A DNA stretch of 64,000 bases from Micrococcaceae bacterium Sec5.7. GTDB lineage: Bacteria > Actinomycetota > Actinomycetes > Actinomycetales > Micrococcaceae. A program made the translations under genes and the position numbers. Positions 50,863-59,736 of the stretch are shown here, one piece after another (the first letter of the stretch is position 1; each line of letters opens with the position of its first letter). Under the pieces are notes generated by a model. It searched no databases and was not told the origin of the DNA. It worked only from the letters and a program-made list of their open reading frames with translations. Location of the stretch: positions 1 through 64,000 of the forward strand of contig CP144170.1 of the NCBI GenBank assembly GCA_039636785.1, read 5' to 3'.

Positions 50863-52803
50863 TCAGCCGTTGGCCCTGCGGGCCGCGGCCCGCTCTTCGT
50901 ATCTGTTGGCCTGCTGGGTGCCTTTGGCGAGCCGGGCCCTGAGCTTCTCAGCCCGGTCAGAGGATTGCTGGGCTGCCAGCTTTTCGCGCAGCTGCGATTC
51001 CTTGGCTTCCAGCCGGGGGCGGCTGATGTGCCGGCCCTGTGATTGCCGGTTGTCGACGGCATCCAGCTTCGTGTGGATCCGTTCCTTCTTCCGCTCCAGC
51101 TGCTCATCGGCTTTGGAGACTTTCTGGCGGAGACTTTCGTTCCGGGCCGTGCGTCGGGTCGGTTCATGCGTGACCCGCCGCGTTGCTTCCTTAGCTTTTT
51201 CTGCGAAGGCCTGGGCCTTGGGTATGACAACGGTTGCGACCTGGACGCCCTTGGCGACCGGGGCCAGGCCCGGGACTTTCGACGCTGCGCTCAGTACCTT
51301 TTGCAGTTTGGGGCCGCCTGCCGTTTTCACAGCCTTGCTGGCTGCGGTCCCCGCTACACCGGCACCGGATACCGCTGTACTGAGACCACCGCCCTTCGCT
51401 TGACTGGACAGAGCATTCGAGGTCTTGATCGATTGCGCCGTCCGGACTGCCTGCTGCGTGCCCTTGATGACCTGGCGTCCGTTGACCGGCTGAGAGGCGC
51501 CACTGTTCTTTGCCCCCATGAAGGAGGACATCTTGGCCGCCACCTTGTTACCCCAGGCGAGCAGCCTCTTCCGGAATGAGAAGATCAACACCGCCCCGCC
51601 GATGTACAGAAATCCGAGCAGGACGAACTTGTTGGGGCCGAGGCTGTCCAGGGCGTTCATGATCTCGATGACGAACCTCAGGTAGAGAACCAGAACGGCC
51701 AGGGAAGCCACCATCATGGCCAGGGACGCTGCCACGGCCGCGAGATCCTGCCAGAATCCGCCTCGCTCCTCCCCTGGCAGCAAGGCAGCGTAGCCGGAGG
51801 GTATGAGCTTGATGACCCGGAATCCCAGATACACCACGGTGGCGATCAGTACGAGGCCCAGGACCATCGCCATGATGACCAGGAGCAACATGCTGAGCAT
51901 CACGCCGCCGAGGACGTTGATCTGCCCTGAGGGATGCTCGATGAAGAATTTCGCCTCAGGATCGCAGGCAGCGACCGCATCCCGGACGCGGTTATCCCCC
52001 GAATCCCCGGTTTTGACTTCCTTCATCTTGGTGTCGAAAACTGACTCGCATTCGCCCGTGAGCTTCTTCCCGAAGCTGACGTACATCGCCGGCTCCCTCA
52101 TGAAAATATCGGTCAGCTGCTGATTGAAGGACTGGTCGATCACGTCCTGGGCGGTGAGACCTGCGGCCGTCTGGTTAGCCCCATCCGTGGCAATGGCCAC
52201 CGCCACCTGGCCACCGCCGTTTATCGACTTTTTGAGCCATCCGTTTTCACCCAGGATGGTCGTGGCCGGGTTCGCCAGGATCCCCGTGAGCAAAGCCGCC
52301 ACGATCGCAGTCGTGACCAGGTTGATGGACCCGTGGGAGTACCTTCCCTTGGCGATCTGCCAGCCGTAGACCAGGCCGCTGAGGGCAAGGGCGAACGGAA
52401 TCCAGTTCAGGCCACCAAAGAGCGTCTGGACGGTGACGGCGAAGCCTTCCAAAGGTGAGGTGACAACAGTTACCCATTCGAAGGAAAGCAGCCACTTAAA
52501 AAACCACATAACGAAGTTCAGGGAGTCGGTCAGAAAAGGCCACAGGATGTCCACATAGATTCCGATGGCCATTTTCGACATGTTGTCCATGCCCCCGCGG
52601 TCGAACGGAAGCACTTTGTACTTCTCCGCCGGCACGCCATGAGAGTCCTGGACACCGCCCAGCTGGTTGGCGTCGGGGTTTTGCGGATCCTCCGCATGGG
52701 CTTCCGGAGCTGCCAGGATCAACAGGGCTGTCACCAGGCACAGTGCGGTGATGACCCGAAGTAGCAGCGGCCTGGCCAGGACATAGGCTGCAGCTCTGCT
52801 CAC
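50863..52803 (-). CDS. VirB6/TrbL-like polytopic membrane protein
   Basis: A 646-residue protein. A signal-like N-terminus (LLLRVITALCLVTALLILAAP) leads to several membrane segments between about 75 and 435, including MLSMLLLVIMAMVLGLVLIA. The C-terminal 200 residues are basic and Ala/Arg-rich. This is the plan of the actinobacterial VirB6-like channel protein. GTG start overlaps the VirB4 stop by 4 bp. Confidence 0.75.
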   Translation of the reverse strand: MSRAAAYVLARPLLLRVITALCLVTALLILAAPEAHAEDPQNPDANQLGGVQDSHGVPAEKYKVLPFDRGGMDNMSKMAIGIYVDILWPFLTDSLNFVMWFFKWLLSFEWVTVVTSPLEGFAVTVQTLFGGLNWIPFALALSGLVYGWQIAKGRYSHGSINLVTTAIVAALLTGILANPATTILGENGWLKKSINGGGQVAVAIATDGANQTAAGLTAQDVIDQSFNQQLTDIFMREPAMYVSFGKKLTGECESVFDTKMKEVKTGDSGDNRVRDAVAACDPEAKFFIEHPSGQINVLGGVMLSMLLLVIMAMVLGLVLIATVVYLGFRVIKLIPSGYAALLPGEERGGFWQDLAAVAASLAMMVASLAVLVLYLRFVIEIMNALDSLGPNKFVLLGFLYIGGAVLIFSFRKRLLAWGNKVAAKMSSFMGAKNSGASQPVNGRQVIKGTQQAVRTAQSIKTSNALSSQAKGGGLSTAVSGAGVAGTAASKAVKTAGGPKLQKVLSAASKVPGLAPVAKGVQVATVVIPKAQAFAEKAKEATRRVTHEPTRRTARNESLRQKVSKADEQLERKKERIHTKLDAVDNRQSQGRHISRPRLEAKESQLREKLAAQQSSDRAEKLRARLAKGTQQANRYEERAAARRANG

Positions 52804-55289
52804 GCGGCATCCGCATCGGGAGTGGAGAGGATCGCCTGGTAACGCTCATCCCGTGCCGGGCGCAGGATCTGCAGCTTGCCGTATCGCTGGGCGGCGTCCC
52901 GCATGAGTCCTTCGCCTTCCCTCCCGGGCAGGACCTTGTTGTTTTCATCCATCGGTGACAGATCGGTTGTGACAAGCTCAACCAGATCTTCATCAGTTGA
53001 GTCCAGCCCGAGCCAGTCCAAGGCGCGGATGGCAAGGTTGCGGTCGGTGTGCCTCATGACGATGCGCACCGGGATGAGACCACGGACGACTTCGTTGCCG
53101 AAATCCTCCTGGGCGTCATGGCTGCCCAGTCCGATGGCTGCCTTGTGTTTACGTCCTTCCCTGACGAAGGTCTCGACAACGTAGATGCCTTCCGTTGAGA
53201 GGGTGATGTGGTGGGCTTCGTCGACGATGAACAAGGACAGCTGGCTGACGTCCCTGAAACAAAACTCCTTGCCGATGCGGGCCATGAGTGCGTACAGGCT
53301 TCGGCCGAAGATCTTCTCCACGGACAGCTGGGCGAACAGGTGGGCGTTACCCAGTTCCGCAGCGCTGGGAAGTTCGGTGCCCCTCGTGCACATGACGATG
53401 CCCTTGGCGTCTAGCGGCAGCGGCGGCAGGGTCCCGTCGAAGAGTACTTTCCCGAGTTTTTTCCTGGCGAAGGCATTCATCCGCCTGGCCAGCTCTTTGG
53501 CTCCATCAAGCTGGCAGTCAGTGCTGAGGTGTTTGAGGACACCTCCGAGAGATTCGATGCCTTCCTGAAGGAGGTAATCCTTGTCCATGACTTCGGAAAG
53601 GATGATCCCCATGTCATCGGTCGGGGCAATGTTCAGCAAGGTGGTGAACACTGTCTCGACCATGGAAGCGCCGGTCAGGGCACCGAAGATCCTCAGCGGG
53701 TCCAGGGAGTACTGGGGGTTGGCGATTTCCAGCGAAATGCAGTCGGTTACCGAAGCCCCGAAGTGGGCCCATTCCATCGTTCCGGATCGGTCTATGACGA
53801 ATATGGAGCCGTTTCTGTCGATGACGTCGCCGGCTTGTTTTTTGAGGAAGAAGGATTTTCCCGCGCCCAGCTCGGCGCAAACCCCAAATGAACCTGACTT
53901 GTTTCCGATCATGGATCCCCCGATGTCCAGGAGCACAGGTGTCTGGCGTTCGGTGGAGATGTTCATCGCGACAAGGCTTCCCTTGGTGGCACCGAGTTCT
54001 GTTGATGCGAGAGGAATTGCGCCTGCAAGATCCCGTCCCGTTGTCAGCTGCGCATATTCGCGTACCTGGCGGGAGGTGGGGATCCCTACCTGCATCCCCC
54101 ACCACAGCTCTTCCTGTCCGCCCAGTGGAGCTTCCAGGACCAGCTCCATGGAGGAATAGAACCTAGCGACCTGATCAGCAAGATCTTTGGCTTCTTGAGC
54201 CGTTCGGGCGCCGACAGCGAAGATCGCTGTCATCTGAACCTTGGTTTCCTTGTCAGAACGGTTGAGAGCGGATTGAAACGCCGAAAGATCCCGGGCGACC
54301 GCGTCCAGTTCTGAGCTTGATCCGGTAATACCCTCGTCGGTGCGCTGCCAGTACTGATCCGCCAGAGTCGCTTCTGCTTTGGTGTTCTGCCTTTTTGCAA
54401 TGTCAGCGCCTGTGATTGTCAGGCGGAGTACAAAGTCGACGTCCAGGGGAAGGGAATCAGCCAGGTACAGCCATTCCGTGCCGGGGAACATCATTCCCCC
54501 CTTGGGTGTTGCCGATACGGCCTGCAGCACCTGGTAGGACGGCGTATCCGACGCGGCCACCTTGAGGTACCTGCGCTCGAAGGGGTTCCTGATCTTGCCC
54601 TCCCCCACGTCGCTCTGCCCGGCCTCATCCAACCAAGGGTTGGGTATGGACGATCCCATCTGGATGATCTCCTCAGTCACATCGCCGCCGAGAGTGGATG
54701 TCGGCACCCGTCCGTCTGCCCCCAGGCCGCGCTGCTCATGGTGAATACCCATCCAGATGTGCTCTGCCGGCGTTGCCTTCCTGGGCTTGAACACTGACGG
54801 GATGAGCTTCTCGATTTGATCGGCTTTTTGCTGATACGAATCGATCATCTTGGCCGACGGGACGATCTGAGGAAGTGCGAGCATCTCAGCGAATTCGTGC
54901 TGAAAGACACCTATCGCTTGCTGAAGGGATTCTTTTGGACCAACCTGCAGCGGAACCGAAAGCCAGAATGCCCGAGTACCCAGCCGGATGTCTTCCAGAG
55001 CATTCAGTGTCTCCAGCACCTCATCTGCCCACGAAGGGTTGGCCTCTAGATCAACGCCCTCGATCATCTGCTCCACAACGGAGGCAGGATCCACATCAGC
55101 AGTGAGGCCGGACAGGAGCGCTTCCCCTTCAAACGCCTGGAACAGCGCCTGGTGCAGAGCCTTGACCGTCTTCTTGATCTTGACCGGGCAATAGCCGTAC
55201 GGAACCGGCTGGAGCCGGAAGGAAGCCCACACCGTGCCGGAACGGGTAAACATCAGGTTCTTTCTCATGGCGGTTGCCGGTGTTCGCAT
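52800..55289 (-). CDS. VirB4-type conjugation ATPase
   Basis: An 829-residue ATPase of the VirB4/TraC/TcpF group that powers the type IV secretion channel. Walker A AELGAGKSFFLKK is near residue 475 and Walker B LFIVDEAHHITLS near 690. The N-terminal half has the usual SCO6880/VirB4 features (GTEWLYLADSLPLDVDFVLR). AGTAGGAG precedes the ATG. It is the largest and most conserved gene of the operon. Confidence 0.9.
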   Translation of the reverse strand: MRTPATAMRKNLMFTRSGTVWASFRLQPVPYGYCPVKIKKTVKALHQALFQAFEGEALLSGLTADVDPASVVEQMIEGVDLEANPSWADEVLETLNALEDIRLGTRAFWLSVPLQVGPKESLQQAIGVFQHEFAEMLALPQIVPSAKMIDSYQQKADQIEKLIPSVFKPRKATPAEHIWMGIHHEQRGLGADGRVPTSTLGGDVTEEIIQMGSSIPNPWLDEAGQSDVGEGKIRNPFERRYLKVAASDTPSYQVLQAVSATPKGGMMFPGTEWLYLADSLPLDVDFVLRLTITGADIAKRQNTKAEATLADQYWQRTDEGITGSSSELDAVARDLSAFQSALNRSDKETKVQMTAIFAVGARTAQEAKDLADQVARFYSSMELVLEAPLGGQEELWWGMQVGIPTSRQVREYAQLTTGRDLAGAIPLASTELGATKGSLVAMNISTERQTPVLLDIGGSMIGNKSGSFGVCAELGAGKSFFLKKQAGDVIDRNGSIFVIDRSGTMEWAHFGASVTDCISLEIANPQYSLDPLRIFGALTGASMVETVFTTLLNIAPTDDMGIILSEVMDKDYLLQEGIESLGGVLKHLSTDCQLDGAKELARRMNAFARKKLGKVLFDGTLPPLPLDAKGIVMCTRGTELPSAAELGNAHLFAQLSVEKIFGRSLYALMARIGKEFCFRDVSQLSLFIVDEAHHITLSTEGIYVVETFVREGRKHKAAIGLGSHDAQEDFGNEVVRGLIPVRIVMRHTDRNLAIRALDWLGLDSTDEDLVELVTTDLSPMDENNKVLPGREGEGLMRDAAQRYGKLQILRPARDERYQAILSTPDADAA

Positions 55290-55298
55290 TCTGTACTC

Positions 55299-55856
55299 CT
55301 ACTTCTGGCTGCTCGACTGAGCCATCAGGCGTTCAATGGCAGTCACTGCACGGTTTTCCCGGTCACTCACCGGTTCGATAACGGCTGGAGCTAGTGCCGG
55401 CGCCTGAGCGGCCGGGTGCGAATCAAGGTGTTGTTGCGGTACCTTCGGCAGGTCAATGTGATGGTCACTGACGATGGTCAGGCCTGAAACGTAGTGGGGC
55501 TTACGGAACTTCAGAGACGCATTGGCGAGCTTGCCGCCGGATGGTGCGCTCCAGGCCCCGAGAGCGCCCGCCGCGATCATGACGGGGTTCCTGTTTTTCG
55601 TCCGGATCATCCCGGCCAGATGGACGGGCACCAGCACAACCACGACCAAGGTGACGAGGTTTCCGATGAGGCCAAAACTGGCCCACATCCCCCACGTAAA
55701 GAGAGCGAGCATGATCATTGCGGCCCCGGTAATGCCCTGGGCCGCTGTGTAAGGTCCGCCGAAAATCTTGGTGCCGTCCGGGAGACGGCCCATCATCAGC
55801 GGATACTTACTTGTCCTGTAAAACCGGACGATCTCATGCTCTTCGTTCTCGCTCAT
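55299..55856 (-). CDS. PrgI/VirB3-like membrane protein
   Basis: A 185-residue protein with two adjacent membrane segments at about 38-75 (AAMIMLALFTWGMWASFG; NLVTLVVVVLVPVHLAG), a soluble C-terminal half and position directly before virB4, as expected for VirB3/PrgI/SCO6880-type components. It is separated from the pilin-like gene by 5 bp. Confidence 0.68.
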   Translation of the reverse strand: MSENEEHEIVRFYRTSKYPLMMGRLPDGTKIFGGPYTAAQGITGAAMIMLALFTWGMWASFGLIGNLVTLVVVVLVPVHLAGMIRTKNRNPVMIAAGALGAWSAPSGGKLANASLKFRKPHYVSGLTIVSDHHIDLPKVPQQHLDSHPAAQAPALAPAVIEPVSDRENRAVTAIERLMAQSSSQK

Positions 55857-55861
55857 CGCAA

Positions 55862-56206
55862 TCAGACTCCAGAACCAGGACGATCCGGAAGGGACGCCGC
55901 GACGTTCGAGATCGACGTGGGGACGCCTGTAGCGATGGTCTCGTCAATCTTGGTGGAGAACACTCCCAGCCCGCCGCTGACCAGGAAGATCAACGCAGCG
56001 CCGATGACCGCGGCGATAGCAGTCGCCATGATGGCCTTGGTCTTGTAGGCCACTCCCAGCACGATCACGATGGCGGCGATCCATGACGCGCCAACGAGCG
56101 CTCCATTGGCTTCAGCGATCTGGCCGTTGACCAGGCCCCAGAATCCGTTATCTGATGCGGCGCTAACGGAGGTTTTGACGATAAGAGCTTCGGTGGTGAA
56201 GAACAT
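55862..56206 (-). CDS. VirB2-like small membrane protein
   Basis: A 114-residue protein with hydrophobic segments at about 40-55 (WIAAIVIVLGVAY) and 60-80 (IMATAIAAVIGAALIFLVSG). Size, two segments and placement between TcpC- and VirB3-like genes fit a VirB2-type subunit. Sequence alone does not prove it. Confidence 0.6.
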   Translation of the reverse strand: MFFTTEALIVKTSVSAASDNGFWGLVNGQIAEANGALVGASWIAAIVIVLGVAYKTKAIMATAIAAVIGAALIFLVSGGLGVFSTKIDETIATGVPTSISNVAASLPDRPGSGV

Positions 56207-56213
56207 GGTTTTC

Positions 56214-57224
56214 CTACTTTCTGGTGGGTGAGGGTGTTGACGTTGGTGCGGTGGCAGCCGGGTCTGTCGTGGTCAGTTCAGTGACCTCCCAGCGGCCGGC
56301 CCTGGCCTCAAGGACCAGGGAGTATTCGGCAGTGAGCTGCTGGCCTTCCACTCCGAGGAGCTGAACTGTTGTCAGCGTCCGAATTGAGGCACCGTCTTCC
56401 GGCGCCTGGACTGGAGGTGTGGAAGCTCTGAACTGCAGGGGTTTCACGCCGGTGAAGGGCGCCGGGCTGACTGCAGTGATCGCAGTCCCAGGGGCCAGGT
56501 ACCGGGTAATGTCACCCGTTCCGGCCAAGTAGGCCTGAAGGAAGCTGGTAATCGACTGGGCAAGAGGATCCGCGGCCGCCACGTTCTGGCTGAAGCCACT
56601 TGATACTTCGGGACGGAGCAGCGGCGACGTCACGACCAGAGGCAGTCCCACTGGTTTGATACCTTCCGGCGTGACCCGCAGACGCACCTGGAAGTAGCGC
56701 TGCGGCCACGTCGAAACAACCTGCCCGTCCTGCGCCTTGGAGGCCTCCCGAACCTCAGCGGCAATCTGAACCTGAACGACTCCGTCCGATGACTTCTGGC
56801 CGATCGAAGCCACCGCCAGGTTCCGGTATTCGAATCCCTTCTCCGGCAGCGAGATCCCACCGATATCCGTGTAGGAGTCCAAACCTGCAGAGTTGTTCCT
56901 GGTGGCAGTGAGCCAGGCAGCAATGTAGGCCTGAGCCATCGACCCGGCGCTCTGGTCAACCGTCGACGCCGTCTGCGTAGCTTTCACCGGCTTCGCCTGG
57001 GCTGTCGGAGTAAACCCACCGGTCACGGCCACCAGAATCAGAGGCCAAATCACCAGGGCCGCCCAGCAACCCAGAGCGATGGCCTTGGTGGACAACGCCT
57101 GGCCCTTCGTCCACGGATTGGTTTCCGGCCGCTTCCCCGAGGTCAGATTCAGACTCCAGCGCTTGGGCTTCGCCTCGGCCGGCGACCGGCTGACCGGCGC
57201 CTTGCCCTTGTTCTGGATCCTCAT
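56214..57224 (-). CDS. TcpC-family conjugal transfer protein (VirB8-like)
   Basis: A 336-residue protein with a basic cytoplasmic N-terminus, one membrane segment (IALGCWAALVIWPLILVAV, about 49-67) and two NTF2-like domains, as in TcpC of Gram-positive conjugative elements. WPQRYFQVRLRVTPEGIKPV and SFLQAYLAGTGDITRYLAPG mark the two halves. TcpC forms an external ring of the channel. It shares one base with the gene before it. Confidence 0.82.
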   Translation of the reverse strand: MRIQNKGKAPVSRSPAEAKPKRWSLNLTSGKRPETNPWTKGQALSTKAIALGCWAALVIWPLILVAVTGGFTPTAQAKPVKATQTASTVDQSAGSMAQAYIAAWLTATRNNSAGLDSYTDIGGISLPEKGFEYRNLAVASIGQKSSDGVVQVQIAAEVREASKAQDGQVVSTWPQRYFQVRLRVTPEGIKPVGLPLVVTSPLLRPEVSSGFSQNVAAADPLAQSITSFLQAYLAGTGDITRYLAPGTAITAVSPAPFTGVKPLQFRASTPPVQAPEDGASIRTLTTVQLLGVEGQQLTAEYSLVLEARAGRWEVTELTTTDPAATAPTSTPSPTRK

Positions 57225-57448
57225 CAGGCCACGCCCCTCTTCAACCGATGCGCTGCCTTGTTGCCGGATTCGAGCCGGGGTGAAGTCAGGTACTTCCGCA
57301 GCCGCTGCTGTGCCGTGGCATCAAACGGCTGGCTGTGCACCTCGGCAAGCCGCTTGGTCAACTCGCCATGGACGGCAAAAGAGGTCGCAACGTCCGTAAG
57401 ATCCGCTGCGTCTTCGTCCTCTGTGAAACTGCTCAATTCAGTAGTCAT
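57224..57448 (-). CDS. Small first gene of the secretion operon
   Basis: A 74-residue soluble protein of unknown function with LTKRLAEVHSQPFDATAQQR in the middle. The ATG at 57448 follows AGGAGACG and lies 34 bp below family B copy 6; an in-frame start at 57511 would precede that element. Its stop overlaps the TcpC start (TGATG). Confidence 0.65.
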   Translation of the reverse strand: MTTELSSFTEDEDAADLTDVATSFAVHGELTKRLAEVHSQPFDATAQQRLRKYLTSPRLESGNKAAHRLKRGVA

Positions 57449-57482
57449 GGTCGGCCCTTCGTCTCCTGGTTGGGGTGTGCTT

Positions 57483-57519
57483 ACCAACAAGAGGGGCCCG
57501 CTTAAGGCCAAACCGGACA
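57483..57519 (-). promoter_or_regulatory. Family B element, copy 6
   Basis: On the minus strand TGTCCG (57519-57514), 19 bp, CCTCTTGTTGGT (57494-57483), 34 bp before the first ATG of the secretion operon. Confidence 0.7.
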
Positions 57520-57744
57520 GCTGCAGCGAACTTTTCTTTTTCCTTCACGCCCGGGCGTCCGGATCCCCGTGTTTACACCGAATTCCAGCCACAGCAAGGG
57601 CCATCACCGGACAAATTCCGGCCGGTGACATTGCCCCACCAAATGAATCAGCAAGCAGTCCAGCAAGGGGCAGTTTCCTTCTCTGGTCCTAGAGAACCGC
57701 GCACGCGAGAGGCGCGACATCCGGACCTACGAAGGAGACACCCA

Positions 57745-58500
57745 ATGCCTACCGCCGTATTCACCCAGCTCCCCTGGCACCCCAGCGTCGACTCCGTCGA
57801 AGCCACGTTCGCGGAGTACGCACCCCGGTCCCCCAAAGGCGCCTACCCGGCTCTTGGCAACGTCCCCCTCGAGGAGCTGCGGAAGTACTGGTGGGAGCCG
57901 ATCAGCGGAGAAAAGCGTGACGAAGTCATTCATGAGTTCCTGACGGCAGCGCAGGCCGGTGATGCGCTCGCCCAGCTGGCGCTGATCAAGCTCCTGGTGC
58001 CGAAAGCCATCAAAGTGGTTGCCAGCTCACGCCAGCTGCGTCTCTACTCCATGGACGATGCAATGGGCATCTACATCACCGCACTGTGGGAAGCGATTCT
58101 CACCCACCCGCTGGCCCGCAGGAAGTCCCTCATCTTCTCCCTCGCCATGGAAGCCCTGGGCATCGTCAACGGTCACGTCAAGAGCAGCCGGCGGCCCGTC
58201 GAATGCCCCCTGGAAGATTGGCACGATGCAGCCGCCGAACAGCAGCTGCAAAGCGCATCAAACCGCACAGAGGAAGACCTGGCCGAAGTTCTCGCCTGGT
58301 CACTGTCGGCAGGAGTGCTGACACGCGACGAAGTAGTTCTGCTCACCCGGTACTACCTGGCCGGAGACATCCCCAACTCAAGGCAGGACCTCATGGAAGA
58401 CCACGCTCTCAGCGCAGAAGCCCTGAGGAAAAAGGCGTCGCGGATCCGCAGCAAACTTGTCGAAGCCGTCCGGACAGAAATCACCGAAGCAGGCTGGTAA
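57745..58500 (+). CDS. Sigma-factor-like regulator
   Basis: A 251-residue protein. Residues about 65-140 look like sigma region 2 (QAGDALAQLALIKLLVPKAI; SMDDAMGIYITALWEAILTH). Residues about 185-245 look like region 4 with a helix-turn-helix (AGVLTRDEVVLLTRYYLAG; HALSAEALRKKASRIRSKLV). It is divergent from the secretion operon, whose first gene lies under a family B element. I infer that it directs transcription of family B promoters; it could also be an unrelated helix-turn-helix protein. The ATG follows GAAGGAG. Confidence 0.65.
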   Translation: MPTAVFTQLPWHPSVDSVEATFAEYAPRSPKGAYPALGNVPLEELRKYWWEPISGEKRDEVIHEFLTAAQAGDALAQLALIKLLVPKAIKVVASSRQLRLYSMDDAMGIYITALWEAILTHPLARRKSLIFSLAMEALGIVNGHVKSSRRPVECPLEDWHDAAAEQQLQSASNRTEEDLAEVLAWSLSAGVLTRDEVVLLTRYYLAGDIPNSRQDLMEDHALSAEALRKKASRIRSKLVEAVRTEITEAGW

Positions 58501-58579
58501 GCCACCGACTCCCCCACCACCAAAGACTGGCGTCACCGAGCCTCACCGCACGCCAGATCTGCCACCCGTTCCGGGAGAC

Positions 58580-58605
58580 GTACTACAGTAGTACACTGGG
58601 GTGTA
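58580..58605 (+). promoter_or_regulatory. Palindromic operator of Phd/PIN operon
   Basis: GTACTAC-A-GTAGTAC (58580-58594) followed by TACAC-TGGG-GTGTA (58592-58605), directly before the ribosome site. Phd/YefM antitoxins bind such palindromes. Confidence 0.65.
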
Positions 58606-58624
58606 TCAGAACGGAGGCCCTCGC

Positions 58625-58912
58625 GTGAGGATCAAGAAGAGCATTACGAGTCGGGAATTTAACCACTCCTCCAGCGAGATTCTTCGCCAGGTGCGGGAAG
58701 GTGACGTAATCCCCGTGACCTACGGCCGGGATGGCGCCGTTGTGGCCTACATCGTTCCGGCATCCACCTTGAGGAACCACGAAGCGGTAGAAGAGATTCA
58801 CCGCGCAGTCACTTCCCCCCGTTCAGCTGCCCGGGATGTGGTCATGGGATCCACGGTCAAAATCGACTCCACACACACGCTGGATGAGATGCGTGAAGGA
58901 GAACGCTACTAA
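58625..58912 (+). CDS. Phd/YefM-family antitoxin
   Basis: A 95-residue antitoxin. SREFNHSSSEILRQVREGDV and YGRDGAVVAYIVP are the Phd/YefM DNA-binding half; the C-terminal part neutralises the toxin. The GTG at 58625 follows ACGGAGG by 7 bases; an ATG-less upstream start at 58601 would overlap the operator. The stop shares one base with the toxin ATG. Confidence 0.82.
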   Translation: MRIKKSITSREFNHSSSEILRQVREGDVIPVTYGRDGAVVAYIVPASTLRNHEAVEEIHRAVTSPRSAARDVVMGSTVKIDSTHTLDEMREGERY

Positions 58913-59343
58913 TGCCGCTCACCAGCGCTGGATGCTACATCGACACCTCTTCCCTTATCCGCCTCCTCACCCCACAGCACCCCTCCCGCCAGCCCCTCCT
59001 GGATTATCTGGACCAGGGCTCGCTTTGGGACCAGTTGTGCACCAGCAAGCTGACACACCTGGAGACCACTCGGGTAGCCATCAGGGATGGCAATAAGGCA
59101 CTGGCCAAAGATGTGGGCAGTTTTCTGAACGAGATCACGGTCATGCCCATCACGGATGACGTCCTCGAACGCGCCATGGAGATCCCTTTCCACATCAAGT
59201 CCCTTGACGCCATCCATGTTGCTTCCGCAGCAGCTGCGTCTGTGATCCTGACATCGGACAAGAACATGACGAGCGTCCTGCACCAACTCCAGCAGGATCC
59301 GAACTCGTCCGCCAGGTACCCCTTCCGGGCGGTCATCGGATAG
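58912..59343 (+). CDS. PIN-domain (VapC-like) toxin
   Basis: A 143-residue PIN-domain ribonuclease. The acidic active-site residues are seen in CYIDTSSLIRLL, THLETTRVAI, SLDAIHVASA and LTSDKNM. VapC toxins cut tRNA or rRNA when the antitoxin is lost, which keeps the plasmid in the population. It is coupled to the Phd-like gene. Confidence 0.85.
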   Translation: MPLTSAGCYIDTSSLIRLLTPQHPSRQPLLDYLDQGSLWDQLCTSKLTHLETTRVAIRDGNKALAKDVGSFLNEITVMPITDDVLERAMEIPFHIKSLDAIHVASAAAASVILTSDKNMTSVLHQLQQDPNSSARYPFRAVIG

Positions 59344-59439
59344 ACCCCCTCCCTACCGTCCACCCGAGGCACCACTCCAACCACACACGCTTGGGGATGC
59401 TTCTGGTTAACCCTTGACGGCGCTGGGCACGGCCTTACT

Positions 59440-59736
59440 CTCACCCCTCTACGCATGAGCAATGTGCAGTCGCCATGTTGTGCATGCATAGACAAGATGC
59501 ATTCACCATGCGTTCACCATGCAGTCATTGTGCCTTCAAGATGTGTTGTGCATTCGTCACCAGCTCATTGGAGTTATCAAGTCGACATTTCGAGAATGCA
59601 TGTCCTCTGTATTCACCACACATTAGATACGCACTGCTTATGTTCTAGGTATTCCTTGTCCATATGCCCACTACATACTGCCAATATTGGCCATATACCT
59701 TGCCTGTACTTGCACAATATCTAGCAAGGGGGTAGT
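59440..59736. other. AT-rich repeat region upstream of parA, candidate centromere
   Basis: About 300 bp without a gene and clearly AT-richer than the rest. It contains scattered variants of GCATTCACCATGC (GATGCATTCACCATG, CGTTCACCATGC, GTGCATTCGTCACC, GTATTCACCAC) and of AATGTGCAGTCG. Directly upstream of parA this is the usual place of a parS/parC-type partition site. It also contains the parA promoter. Confidence 0.5.
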
